A stretch of 64,000 nucleotides of DNA from Prorocentrum cordatum (lineage: Eukaryota; Sar; Dinophyceae; Prorocentrales; Prorocentraceae): positions 1 through 64,000 of the forward strand of contig CAUYUJ010000364.1 of assembly GCA_963575745.1 (NCBI GenBank), read 5' to 3'. The notes under the pieces were generated by a model. The model ran no database searches, was not told the DNA's origin, and saw nothing but the letters and a program-made list of their open reading frames with translations. This document shows positions 9,797 to 21,055 of the stretch, in pieces. The translations under genes and the position numbers were made by a program. Numbering within the stretch: the first letter of the stretch is position 1; each line of letters begins with the position of its first letter.

Positions 9797-11165
9797 TGTC
9801 CACTCCACTGCTCGCGCAAACATTCCACCCACCCACCCGCAACTTGGTTTGCAAAATCTCTTAAGACCGTGACGGTGGGTACCACGTGGCACTTGGCAAC
9901 AACAGCGACGCCGACGACGACAGCGACAACGACGATGACGACGCCGCCGACAACGACTACGACGACACCGACGACGTCTCCAACGACTTGACGACGCCGA
10001 CAACGACGACGACGACGACGACACCGACGACGACGACGACGACACCGACGCCGACGACAACGACGATGACAACGACGACGACGATGACGACGCCGACGAC
10101 GACGATAACGACGACACCGACGACGACGACGTCAACGACGCCGACGCCGACGACGACGACGACGACGACGGCGGCGACGACGACGACGCCGACGTCGACG
10201 ACGACGAAGACGAGAACGACGCCGCCGACGATGACGACGACGAAGACGACGACGACGTCGCCAACGAAGACAACGAGGAAGGAGGGAGGACGACGACGGC
10301 GACAACGACGACAACGACGAGGGAGGAGGGAGGACGGCGACGACGCGAACGACGAAGACGGAGGAAGGACGGCGACGCCGACGACGGCAACGACGAGGGA
10401 GGAGGGAAGACGACGACGACGACAACGACGACGACGACGACGGCGACGAAATAGGAGGGACGACGACGAGACGCCGACGACGGACGACGACGACGACGAG
10501 GGAGGAGGAGGAAGGACGACCACGGCGACAACGACGACGGAAACGACCACGACGCCAAAGAGGACGACGACGACGACGAACACGAGGAAAGACAGAGGAC
10601 GACGTAGGCGACGACGACGACAACGACGCGGGAAGAAGGAGGACGGCAACGACGACGACGACGACGCAAGAGCGCGCGCGCACGCTGTTGTTGAAAATCC
10701 GTGTTGCGAAACCTTGTGTCTTTGTAGGTTGTTTGGATACACGATTTCGAAATCATTCCGAAACCGATGGGTTTTGAAGGTTTTCGGCATACGCGCGCGA
10801 CGACGCGCGCGTCTGCACTTCGTCCCGTTTTTTGCAGGGGGTTCTCGCGACGGCACACGCGCAAGGGCGTTCGACAGATTTCGACATGAGCGCGCGCGAA
10901 GCCCATTTGGTAGCATATTGTAAAACTATTGAAAAGCCTATGGTTTTCTTAAGATTTCGCAAGAGCTTTCGCGTAAGCTTTTTTGGCAAATCAGTGTTGC
11001 GAAACCCTGTGTGTGTTTGTATGTTTTTTTGGAAGCTCGATTGCGAAATCCTTCCCGCACCGACGATTTTTGAAGAATTTCGGCATGCGCGCGCGACGAC
11101 GCGCGCGTGTGCACTTCGTTTCATGTGTTGCAAGGGATTCGCGGAAAAGTGTTATGTTAGAACAA
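9797..11165. repeat. Segmental duplication unit A
   Basis: Starts CTGCTCGCGCAAACATTCC with CACCCACCCACCCGCAACTT, then a GACGACGCC array (9898-10672). A 490-bp tail follows, made of two diverged subunits of about 300 bp. Each subunit has AAATCxGTGTTGCGAAACC, a TTTCGGCAT stretch and the palindrome-like ACGCGCGCGACGACGCGCGC at about 10792 and 11088. Units B and C repeat the same order. Confidence 0.85.
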
Positions 11166-11385
11166 AAATGTCAACGCATAGTGTTTTTTCTCATGTGGAA
11201 CTTCAGGGGGGAACCTGGTTTAGTTGGGATGATATGATCTCATATTTAGGATGGACGAGTGTGCAGCATATATATATATATATACACATGAAATTATGTT
11301 ATCCCAGGGGGAGCTGATAAGTCCGGAGGGGGTAGAGTCGATTTTCTTTTTAGAAAGGAGAATTGATTTTTTACCCATCATGTGA

Positions 11386-12455
11386 CACATCCCACGCTCT
11401 TGCAAACATCCCACCCACCCACCCGCAACTTGGTTTGCAAAACCTCTTAAGACCGACTACGACGACACCGACAACAACGACTACGACGACACCGACGACG
11501 TCTCCGACGACTTCGACGACGAACACGACGCCGACGACGACGAAGACGACGACGACGCCAACGAAGACGACGACGAGGGAGGAGGAAGGACGACGAGGGC
11601 GACATCGACGACAACGACAACGACGAGGGAGGAGGGAGGACGGCGACGACGCGACTGACGAAGACGGAGGAAGGACGGCGACGCCGACGACGACAACGAC
11701 GAGGGAGGAGGGAAGATGACAACGACGACGACGACGACGATGGCGACGAAATAGGAGGGACGACGACGAGACGCCGATGACGGACGACGACGACGACGAG
11801 GGAGGAGGAGGAAGGACGACCACGGCGTCAACGACGACGGAAACGACCACGACGCCAAAGAGGACGACGACGACGAACACGAGGAAAGACAGAGGACGAC
11901 GTAGGCGACGACGACGCCGACGACGCGGGAAGAAGGAGGACGGCAACGACGACGACGACGCAAGAGCGCGCGCGCACGTTTTTGTTGAAAATCCGTGTTG
12001 CGAATCCTTGTGTCTTTGTAGGTTGTTTGGACACACGATTTCGAAATCCTTCCGAAACCGATGGGTTTTGAAGGTTTTCGGCATACGCGCGCGACGACGC
12101 GCGCGTCTGCATCTGGTCCCGTTTTTTGCAGGGGGTTCTCGCGACGGCACACGCGCAAGGGCGTTCGACAGATTTCGACATGAGCGCGCGCGAAGCCCAT
12201 TTGGTAGCATATTGTAAAAATATTGAAAAGCCTATGGTTTTCTTAAGATTTCGCAGGAGCTTTCGCGTAAGCTTTTTTAGCAAATCAGTGAGGCGAAACC
12301 CTATGTGTTTGTGTATGTTTTTTGGAAACTCGATTGCGAAATCCTTCCGGCACCGAAGGTTTTTGAATAATTTCGGCGTGCGCGCGTGACGACGCGCGCG
12401 TGTGCACTTCGTCTCATTTGTTGCAAGGGATTCGCGGAAAAGTGTTAGCATGTTA
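11386..12455. repeat. Segmental duplication unit B
   Basis: Same head, CGACGA array (11455-11970, shorter) and two-subunit tail as unit A, with close identity in the tail. Preceded by AGAAAGGAGAATTGA at about 11353, a motif also found at 12643 ahead of unit C. Confidence 0.85.
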
Positions 12456-12867
12456 GAATTACAAGTGGCACCGCATAGTAATTTTTACAAGGGAACCTTA
12501 AGAGGGGGAAGCCCGGTTGGCCTGGGTCATTGCGATCTCATTTTTAGGATGGACACGTGGTCGTAACAATATGTGATCTACATACCCGAAAGGGGTCGCG
12601 ATAACTCTTGGCGGGGGGGGAGAGTCTATGGATTCTCTTTCTAGAAAGGAGAATTGACTACCCTGCGCCGCGCCTGACCACCTCCACTGCTCGCGCAAGC
12701 ATCCCACCCACCCACCCGCAACTTGTTTGTGTTCCGAAATCTTTTCGTGGTGTAAGCTATGTGGTGCAGCTATGGTGCAGCTATGTAAGCTTCGTTGTCT
12801 TAGGTGGCACGACTTTGGTGGTGCAAGCTATGTGGTGCAATGGACTACCCTGCGCCGCGCTTGACCA

Positions 12868-13865
12868 CCTCCATTGCTCGCGCAAGCATCCCACCCACCC
12901 ACCCGCAACTTGATTTGCAACACCTCTTAACACCGTGGCGGTGGGTACCAAATTGCACTTGGCAACGACAGCGACGCCGACGACGACAGCGACAACGACG
13001 ACGACGCCGCCGACAACGATTACGACCGCACCGACGACGTCCCCAACGACTGCGACGACGCCGACGACGACGACGACGACACCGACGACGACGACGCCGA
13101 CGCCGCCGACGGCGACGACGATGACAACGACGACGACGACGCCGCCGACAACGACTAAGACGACACCGACGACGTCTCCAACGACTGCGACGACGCCGAC
13201 AACGACGACGACGACACCGACGACGACGACGCCGACGACGACGCCGACGACGACGACGATGACGACGCTGACGTCGACGACAACGACGACACCGGCGACG
13301 GCGACGACGTCAACGACGCCGACGACGGCGACGACGACGACGGCGGCAACGACGACGACGCAAGAGCGCGCGCGCTCGTTTTTGTTGAAAATCCGTGTTG
13401 CGAAACCTTGTTTTTTGTAGGTTTTTTTGGACACACGATTTTGAAATCCTTCCAAAACCGATGGGTTTTGAAAGATTTCGGCATACGCGCGCGACGACGC
13501 GCGCGTCTGCACTTCGTCGCGTTTTTTGCAGAGGATTCTCGCGACGGCACACGCGCAAGGGCGTTCGACAGATTTCGACATGAGCGCGCGCGAAGCCCAT
13601 TTGGTAGCATATTGTGAAAATATTGAAAAGCCTATAGTTCTCTTAAGATTTCGTGAGGGCTCGCGCGTAAGCTTTTTTAGCAAATCAGTGTTGCAAAACC
13701 CTGTGTGTTTGTGTATGTTTTTTTTTTTTGGAAACTCGATTGCGAAATCCTTTCCGCACCGAAGGTTTTTGAAGGATTTCGGCAGGCGCGCGCGACGACG
13801 CGCGCGTGTGCACTTCGTCAATTTTTTGCAAGGGATTCGGGAAAACTTCTGATTTTTGATAAACG
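12868..13865. repeat. Segmental duplication unit C
   Basis: Third copy: head at 12868 (a second head fragment lies at 12665-12725), CGACGA array 12966-13370, and tail with both GC-rich palindromes. The large reverse-strand frame crossing this block and the next satellite is a repeat artefact. Confidence 0.85.
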
Positions 13866-14084
13866 AGTGTGCGCGCATAGTTTTTTGTTGCAGAGGATGG
13901 CGGGGGGGGGGCCGATACTGGTTCCCATGGGATTGTGCACGCCCCCCACGCCCCGTTCTCGGCCCTCCTGGAACTTTACCGGCGCCGCCCCGTCTTCCAG
14001 AGCTCCGCCCCGGCTTGCCCCTGGTTTCTAGACTTTTAGGGGCGCCCCTGTCTTGTAGAATTTTACTTGCGCCCCCCTCCGTGG

Positions 14085-14795
14085 TCGGTCGGTCCGTCGG
14101 TCGGTCGTCGTCGTCGGTTGGGTTCGTTGTCGGTCGTCGGTGGTCGTCGGTCGTCGTCGCCGGTCGGTCGGTCGCTCCGTGCCCGCTGTGTGGTCGATCG
14201 GTCGCGGGGCGATCGGTCGGTCGGTCGTCGGTCGTCCGTCCTCGGTCGTCGGTCGTCGGGCGATCGGTCGCTCGTCGGTCGTCGGTCGTCAAAGTCGTCG
14301 GTCGTCGGTTGTTCCGTCGGCGGGCGTCGGTGTCGTCGGTCGTCGGTCGTCGGTCGTCCGCTCTCGGTCCTCGGTCCTCGGTCCTCGGTCGTCGTTCGTC
14401 GGTCGTCGGTCGGCGGTCGTCGGTCGTCCGTCGCCCGTCGTATGTCGTCGGTCGTCGTCGCTCGGTCTTTGGTCGTCGGTCGTCGGTCGTCGGTCGTCGT
14501 CGGTCGGTTGTTACATGTTCGTCGGTCGTCACTCGTCGGTCGATCGGTCGGTCGGTCGCCGGTCGTTCGGTTGTCGGTCGTCGGTCGTCGTGCGTCGGTC
14601 GGTCGCCGGTCGGTTGTCGGTCGTCGGTTGTCCGTCGCATGTCGTCGGTCGTCGGTTGTCCTTGCTCGGTTGTCGGTCGTCGGTCGTCGGTCGTCGGTTG
14701 TCGGTTGTCGGTCGTCGGTCGTCGGTCGTCGGTCGGTCGGTTGGTCGTCGGTCGTCGGCCGTCGGTCGTCGGTCGTCGGTCGACCGGTCGATGGA
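14085..14795. repeat. GGTCGTC satellite
   Basis: About 700 bp of GGTCGTC with GGTC insertions. All frames are open (Val-Gly-Arg-Ser forward, Asp-Arg-Arg-Pro-Thr reverse). Confidence 0.9.
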
Positions 14796-14837
14796 ACTCC
14801 GGCCAAGAATGTTGTTCTTACGCGCCGCGTTCACAGC

Positions 14838-15330
14838 TCTTCGGGAAAAATACAAAGCATCCTATGCGTGCATGGGTCCTTTAGAAAGTACTGAAACACG
14901 AGCGGCCGAGGGTCGCCGCGGGACGGGCCGGGTGGCTGCCGCGCATGCGCGCACGTCTCTGCCCCCCCCGCGTTCGCTCCCCCCCCGCGCCCCATTTCCC
15001 CGCGTCCCCGGGGGGGGGGGCTCGCTCAAAAGTACGGCGCGGCTCTTTCGAAGGGGTCCACTAAAAAGTATAATTTGGGAAAGTCACGGGCGGATCGTAC
15101 TTTTGAGCGCATTTCTCAAAAATGCCATCGGGAAATTGTGTTTTCGAATGGGGGGGGGAAGGGGCTCAAAAGCAGAACCGGGGGCCGATGGCCCGGGCCC
15201 TCGGACGCGTCGGGCGCGGGCGTCTCCGCGCGGCCATTCCGGCGAGCCCACGGGCGATGCGCCCAAAAGTACACTCAAAAGTACATTCAAAAGGCTCATG
15301 GGACCAGAGGACCCTTTCTACTTTCCCTTA
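14838..15330 (+). mobile_element. TIR element, copy B
   Basis: Homologous to the intron element at 4583-5074 over its whole length, in the same orientation. The right end, GGACCCTTTCTACTTTCCC, is the inverted form of the left end of copy A (GGGAAAAGTAGAAAGGGTCC). The left end of this copy has mutated to GGGAAAAATACAAAGCATCC. It abuts R1 copy 2 at 15331. No exon is evident on either side, so here the element is not an obvious intron. Confidence 0.65.
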
Positions 15331-15497
15331 TGAGCCTTGAAGGCTGCCCAGCTGTAACGCCAGTTTCCCGTTTCCGACATGCCCCACTTTCGGAACGTAC
15401 GACAGGGGGGATCGCTAGGGAAACGGGGGGTAACGACATCTGCTGCACGCACTTGGTTTCGGCCCCGCCGCCGGGCCCATTCCGCGATGCATGGCCT
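15331..15497 (+). repeat. Dispersed repeat R1, copy 2
   Basis: Nearly identical to 3831-4000, beginning TGAGCCTTGAAGGCTGCCC and ending GCGATGCATGGCC. It directly follows TIR element copy B. Confidence 0.8.
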
Positions 15498-15499
15498 GC

Positions 15500-16130
15500 A
15501 GCATACTGTAACACCGACCCCCTGGAGGAATGCACCATACGGCAATATACTGTATCATCAATCACCTGACGAGCTGCAACATACTGCAACGCATCGCAAC
15601 ATCGACCCCCAGGGGCGTCGCAACTGACTGCGACACCACGCAACACCACACCCACGGCAGGGGCGCAACATACTGCAACAGATTGCAACACATCGCAACA
15701 CCGACCCCTGGGGGGGGCATAACTGACAGCAAATAACTACACCATCGCACCCATGAAGGGTCGCACATCACTGCGACCGACTGCAGCACATCGCAACACC
15801 GACCCCCAGGATTATCACGTCGGCCTGCAACAACTCGCAACATCGCATCCAGTGGATGACCACAACTGGCTGCAGCAGACTGCAACACACTGCAGCATAC
15901 TGCAACCGACTGGTTGCAACAGACTGCAACAGACTGCAACACAGACTGCAACAGACTGCAACACAGACTGCAACAGACTGCAACAGACTGACTGCAACAG
16001 ACTGCAGCACACTGAAACACACTGACTGCAACAGACTGCAACAGACTGACTGCAACAGACTGCAACACACTGACTGCAACAGACTGCAACATACTGACTG
16101 CAACAGACTGCAACAGACTGCAACACCCCC
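15500..16130. repeat. CAACAGACTG minisatellite
   Basis: Degenerate at the left (GCAACACCGACCCC...), becoming regular CTGCAACAGACTGCAACA at 15880-16130, and ending in a C-run. The reverse complement of the same motif occurs at 34095-34385. Confidence 0.85.
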
Positions 16131-16367
16131 CCCCCCCAAAGTATGGAAAACACCAGGTGCGAACAGGTAGCTTCGATCGCTCGACTCTCGTCTTACAATT
16201 GAGACCCATGCCAAGAAACACCCTGCTTACCTCCAGGGTGTCCTGGGTTTCTGAAGTTTCCATGGTTTCGCTATGGACAGCGCGACGTGCCCACCAACAA
16301 TCATTGGACGTTCTGGGGTGTCAGGGTTGGTTTCTTGTGGATGGTTTCTGGTGGTCGGGCCCCCTAC

Positions 16368-16542
16368 TGTCGGGGGTGGACAGAACCCCTACCTTGACAC
16401 GTCGATTAGTGAATTGTCCGTTTTCGGTTCTCGAGATGGCGCCGCGGCCATCATTTTCCAAGCTTGCGCCCGCCAGGTTTGGGCCCGAGGCCGTTTTCAC
16501 TGAGCCACGTTTTACTACGGGGAGGTCTGTCCATCCCCGATA
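16368..16542. mobile_element. Small TIR element M1, copy 1
   Basis: A 175-bp element. Left end TGTCGGGGGTGGACAGA, right end TCTGTCCATCCCCGATA, which are inverted. The interior shares TTTTCGGTTC(T/G)CGAGA and GAGGCCGTTTTCAC with the copies at 57928 and 61876. Flanks read TACTG on the left and TACTC on the right, a possible imperfect target duplication. No coding capacity. Confidence 0.7.
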
Positions 16543-16739
16543 CTCTTACTCTCCGCGGCAGTGTTGGCTCAGGCCAGGTGGGCTCGAAGCAGGGCTGCAG
16601 CGGAGCGTTCACACGCCGGCGCGTGCTCCACGGCCCCAGAGGGGCGCTCGGCAGGCGCTGCTCCCCCCCTGCGCCCCTGCAGCCAAGCACGGAGCCCTTT
16701 TCTCCTGTAGAAGCCAGCGAGCACCCTCCTCCTCCCACA

Positions 16740-16860
16740 TTCCTCTTCCTCCGCCTCCTCCTCCACCTGCTTCTCCTCCTCCTCCTCCTCCTCCTTCTCA
16801 TGCCCCCCCTCATCCTCCTCCTCCTCCTCTTCCTCTTCCTCCTCCTCCTCCTCCTCGGCG
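16740..16860. repeat. (CTC)n pyrimidine tract
   Basis: CTCCTCCTC repeat inside otherwise mixed sequence. Confidence 0.85.
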
Positions 16861-17260
16861 CGGATTGCGTCTGGCTGCTGGCGGGCCCCGCAAGCGGCAG
16901 GCGTCTCGCATAGCGGGCTGCCGCAGAGGTTGCTGCATGGCCTGGCGGTGCCATTGAGGCGTGCTCGCAGGAACCAAGAGCCTGGCGTTGACGACGATCT
17001 CTTTGCGCAGCAGGCGGCGAAGGAGGTCCAGAGGGGAAAGGTGACCCGGTTCAAACTCCTGTCTGTCGTCTGTGTGCATCATGCAAACGTGGTCGTCATT
17101 GCGTCTTTGTGGTCTGGGGGCATTCTGCTTACGACGTTCGCGCAGATCTGCAGCTCACTCGCCCAAACCAAAGTGGTCACAATTACGTGTATGGCACCCT
17201 CCATAGTTACATGATGATCCGCCGACTGCATATATCTAGTGCTGACGGCTGGTCTTAGCG

Positions 17261-17845
17261 TCACGCTGTGTCCAGCCGCCACTTCTGCAGATGCAGTCTT
17301 CGATTATGCAATCGGCGCTTGGGTCGTCGGTCAGGGATCCAGTCTTGTCCACTTGAAGCCACGATTGAATGCGGCATGGATGCTCTACATCTGCGTCTGG
17401 GCTTGCCTCGCTCTTCGTCGTCGGGGAGGGAAGGATCGGGCCAATGCTCTTCTGCACGGCATTCCAGGGAGGCAGCGCAGCTCTCCACAGCTGCTCTTGT
17501 CCTCGTGGTGCGCTCGGTCGTGATCGAGGTGACTGTTGCTACAGCTGAGGCGACCAGAGCCACAGGCTTATCCGCCGCGCAACGAACCAGCCGCCGCCAG
17601 TCCGTTCTCCGTAGCGTCGGCGACGTGGCCGTGGAGCCGTGGAGGCGGACGACGCGCGTGGCCTCAGAGAGGACTCGCCAGAGCTGCGCGGCGTGCTGTC
17701 CCTGAGACAGCACCCGTCCCTGCGGCAGGAGGATCCGTGCGGCCCCTGGCCTCTGCCAGGAGCTCCGCGAAGTTCCACCGGCAGCTTTGGGGGCGCCGCT
17801 GACACGGGACCGCTTTGAGGCGGGCAGCTGCGCGTTGTCTCCCAC
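17261..17845 (-). CDS. Possible minus-strand exon, unknown
   Basis: The minus strand is open for 194 codons with balanced composition, for example AAQLWRVLSEATRVVRLHG and EEHWPDPSLPDDEERGKP, and it contains no obvious microsatellite. The plus strand also has a shorter open frame (17268-17705), so strand is uncertain. No domain is recognised. The adjacent minus-strand stretch at 16900-17080 is similarly open. Confidence 0.3.
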   Translation of the reverse strand: MGDNAQLPASKRSRVSGAPKAAGGTSRSSWQRPGAARILLPQGRVLSQGQHAAQLWRVLSEATRVVRLHGSTATSPTLRRTDWRRLVRCAADKPVALVASAVATVTSITTERTTRTRAAVESCAASLECRAEEHWPDPSLPDDEERGKPRRRCRASMPHSIVASSGQDWIPDRRPKRRLHNRRLHLQKWRLDTA

Positions 17846-18224
17846 GTGCCCACGAAGGACAGCGCCGGGACCACGCTGGAGGCGGGGAGGCCCGACACCC
17901 GCGGGCCCCGCCTCTCTTCCGCGGGGTGTGCTCGGGGGGCCTCCCGCCTCCCGAGCACACCCCGTGGGGCCCGGGTGGCCTCGGGGGATCCAGGCTGGCG
18001 CGGAGAGCGGGGGGCACCTTGGGCCAGGATCTGTCCTCTGACTTTAGCGGGCCCCGGAAGCGACGGGCCCGTTTTTGGAACCAGCTCCGTAGTGCCGTTT
18101 CTGTTGCCAGTTCTGCCGCCGTTTTTTGTGCGCGGGTGCCGTCGTTTTTTTTTCCGGTTCCGGCTCCAGCTCCGATCCCAGAGCCTTTTTAGCTGTTGTT
18201 TCCGGTCGCCGTTTTCTCTAACCG

Positions 18225-18280
<56 letters not shown>
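18225..18280. repeat. (TA)n microsatellite
   Basis: About 54 bp of uninterrupted TA, 100 bp downstream of a T-run. Confidence 0.95.
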
Positions 18281-18281
<1 letters not shown>

Positions 18282-19199
18282 GACAAAATCATTGTCGGAC
18301 ACGATGAAAAACGGACCTGCCGTTTCCGGGGCGCGTCCCCCGCAGGGTTTTCTTGGGATGCGTTCCTCCCCGGGATCTGCGAGCAGGTCGACTCGGACTT
18401 GGCGGCTGGGCTCCGCGCCGCCCCCGTCGCCCAGAGGCGGGCGGCGGGCGGAGGCGAGCCCGCGTGCACGAGGGGAGCCTGTCACGGTTGGCCAGTTTTC
18501 CTCCACCACTACCATAGGCAGGAGGAGGAGGAGGAGGTGGACATCCACATCCTCCCTTCTCCACCATCCTACTCCAAATCTCATAATAGTGGGGGGGGGT
18601 CAAAAAAGTGTTTGACGGCCGGTCTGGGACCCCCCCCCCCAAGACAGGCAACAAAAGGTCCAACATCGAGGCTCCCCCACAAGTGTGCTTGACGAAGCCT
18701 GTGGGACCCCCCCAAAAGCAGACCCCCGACCCCCACATTGTTATGAGATCCGGAGTACCTGTGGTAGTGGTGGTGGAGCATCGGCCCATCATGTCAGGGC
18801 GGCCGCGGAAATTGTCGTGCGTCACGTTGGCCAATCCTTCAGCGTGAAGCTGTCGTGCGTCACGTTGGCCAAGCACCGCACCGGCCTGTTGAAGGCGATG
18901 ATGCTTCCCCTTTGGTAGACGGGCCGACGGGTCGGGGTCCTCTCAACCATCCTTGCGCGAGAGGCGTGCTTCCTCTCGCGCCTTCCGCGCCCTCCTCTAG
19001 CTCGTCAACTTCCGATGGGGAGCCTTCGGGACTGGCGCCCGCCGAGGCCCAGGCGCTCTAGCGCTGGCTCCGTCCGGCAGGCAGGGGGGGAGGAAAGGCG
19101 CCCCGTCGCCGCCAGGGCTGGGCGCGACTCCAGAAGCTGCTTCGCCTCGACTCCAGGAGGGGCCAGAGGCTTGATTTTAGGCGCACTTGCTCGGGGCCC

Positions 19200-19350
19200 A
19201 TCCTCCTCTTCTTCCTCCTCCTCCTCCTCCTCCTCTTCCTCCTCCTCCTCCTCTTCCTTCTCCTCCTCCTCTTCCTCCTCCTCCTCCTCCTCCTCCTCCT
19301 CCTCCTCCTCCTCCTCCCCCTCCTCCTCCCCCTCCTCCTGCTCCTACCCC
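19200..19350. repeat. (CTC)n pyrimidine tract
   Basis: CTCCTC/TTCCTC repeat ending CTACCCCCAAG directly before an exon-like segment. Confidence 0.9.
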
Positions 19351-19353
19351 CAA

Positions 19354-19469
19354 GGTAAGCATCTCGGTGTATCCGCTCCTCGAGAGGCGGACGCTCGTCG
19401 GCATCGTCGACGCGCTCCAGAGGTGCTTGAGGCTCGCGGAGGAGGAGGCGCAGCAGCAGCGGCTGCAGG
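19354..19469 (+). CDS. Internal exon, unknown helical protein
   Basis: After the pyrimidine tract and a CCCCCAAG acceptor, the frame reads VSISVYPLLERRTLVGIVDA, then LQRCLRLAEEEAQQQRLQ. It ends at CTGCAG with a GTACGC donor. The composition (Leu, Glu, Gln, Arg) predicts a helix. A Ser-rich, acidic reading at about 18970-19050 in a related frame could be an upstream exon. No partner exon downstream was identified. Confidence 0.45.
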
Positions 19470-20111
19470 TACGCTTCCTCCCACTGGTGTGTCCTGGCCA
19501 GCGGGGGAGGCTCACTGGTTTCGTGCAAACAGCTGCGCTCCCATCGTGAGCAGCGTGCTCCAGTAGCATTCGATTGGCCCGTCTTCTTTCTCATCCCGCA
19601 TCTGCACTGTCTGAACTTCCGCGTCTGTGCGCACCGCTTGTGCACTGCTGGGTTGGCCCTGCCCCCCCCCCCGGAGGCCAAAGGGGTGATCCGCTTCCTG
19701 CTTCGGCGAGACCAGCCGATGTAGTGGCAGCATGCGGGATCGCCGCATGATATGTTTTCTCATCATCCTCCTCCTATTCCTTTTTCTTCCTCCTGCGTGG
19801 CTGCCACCCCGTACTCTGCGGCCTTTGACGCCGCCACGAGACCCACAGGCTGCCGGGCTGTTTCTTGCGCACTTCTATTTCAGAGAAGTTGCGTGCCGCG
19901 CAGTGGGATTCGATCCATGGATATAGGGCGCCGCGTAATGTGGTCGAGGGCAGCGCATCCCCCGACCTGTCGCCGCGCCTCTCCGCGACGTGCAGGGCCC
20001 GTCTCTGGACGGGTTCGCTTCTGGCTCGTCGGGCTGACTTTCACTCCGGGGCCGGCGGCGCTGCACCGCCGTGAGATGCCCCTGCTCGGCAACGCGCAGA
20101 GGGGGGTATAA

Positions 20112-20235
20112 GGGGAGGGGGGAAGGCTTCATTAGAAGCGCTCCTGCTTCTTAGAAGGCGCGGGCCTTCTCTGCAGACGTCAGGCCGAGGCCTTGCAAGA
20201 AGCAGGGTGCTTCTAAGAAGCCTTCCCCCCTCCCC
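20112..20235. repeat. 124-bp foldback with 46-bp arms
   Basis: Left arm 20112-20158 and right arm 20190-20235 are near-perfect inverted repeats: GGGGAGGGGGGAAGGCTTC against GAAGCCTTCCCCCCTCCCC, then CTGCTTCTTAGAAGGC against GCCTTGCAAGAAGCAG. The loop contains GGCCTTCTCTGCAGACGTC. It could be a foldback element or a transcribed hairpin RNA; neither can be chosen from sequence. Confidence 0.75.
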
Positions 20236-20589
20236 CTACCCCCCGTTGCCCGCCGCCAGCCTGCCGACCCGCGCCCCCGCGAGCGCCTCCACATTCTACC
20301 TGACCGCGGCCGGGGCTCGCTCCTGCGGCCGAGGTCGCGCTCTCCGCGAAGCTCCGAGATGCACCCCGCGGGTCGGTCGGGTGAGCGGGTCACGACAGCG
20401 CCTGGGAGTATGGAGCGTGAAAGTGGATTGGGTGTGTTCGTTTGGGCTGGAGGCCATGTCCTCATGTTTCACGTTGCGCGTAGCCCCACAAGCCCATCCA
20501 GGAACGATGCCCAGCGGAGCTGGCCTGATGTGGGGAGCGTCGCATCATTTCGATGCCTCGGGAAGCCTCATAAAACTAGAGACTTCTTT

Positions 20590-20915
20590 TTGGACGCCTC
20601 TCGGAGTCGCTCGGGATGTCTTCTCGTGGGCTCCGGGTGCCTTCTTAACTTTTTGGGGCCTCTTGGTGCGTCTCTGGACCTCTTGGAGGGCGGAGAGCTC
20701 TCAGGGGCCTCTTGGGGCCCTCTTGGGGGCCTTGGAAGCATCTTAGGACAATCTTGGAGGACATCGATCAAATGAGGGGAGCGTCATTCATTACAGCCCC
20801 TCTCTCTGGAACCGCAAAAGCCGCCTCTTGGCACCCTCTCGGGGGGCTCTTGGGCGTTCTTGGAGCGGTCTTGGGCCCTCGTAGGCCTACGTGGAGCCAT
20901 TTTGAGGGATCGGGA
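20590..20915. repeat. TCTTGGGGCC degenerate repeat, block 2
   Basis: Same repeat style as 5770-6330, with GGGGCCTCTTGG units. Confidence 0.7.
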
Positions 20916-21055
20916 TGCCAGCAGGAAGAAAATGTATTTGATTGCGAAGGCCTGACGGCCGGTGCCGCCGACCCTGTTCGCAATGCGCAGCAAGAGGCAC
21001 GGGCTGTGGGATGGTTTGGGGGAACGGGGAGAAGGACGAGAAGGTGGGGGAGGGA

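Noticed and set aside
9145-9864. Cys-Pro-Asp-Gly repeat protein
   Set aside because: The 12-bp array keeps every frame open; no signal peptide, start or acceptor favours this frame.
9776-14640. Very long Ser-, Val-, Thr- and Asp-Arg-rich frames on both strands, up to 619 codons
   Set aside because: CGACGA and GGTCGTC repeats contain no stops in any frame; the frames run through unrelated repeats.
16157-16957. A 266-codon plus-strand frame
   Set aside because: It starts in the CAACAGACTG array, crosses the M1 element and ends in a CTC tract, so it is a composite of repeats.
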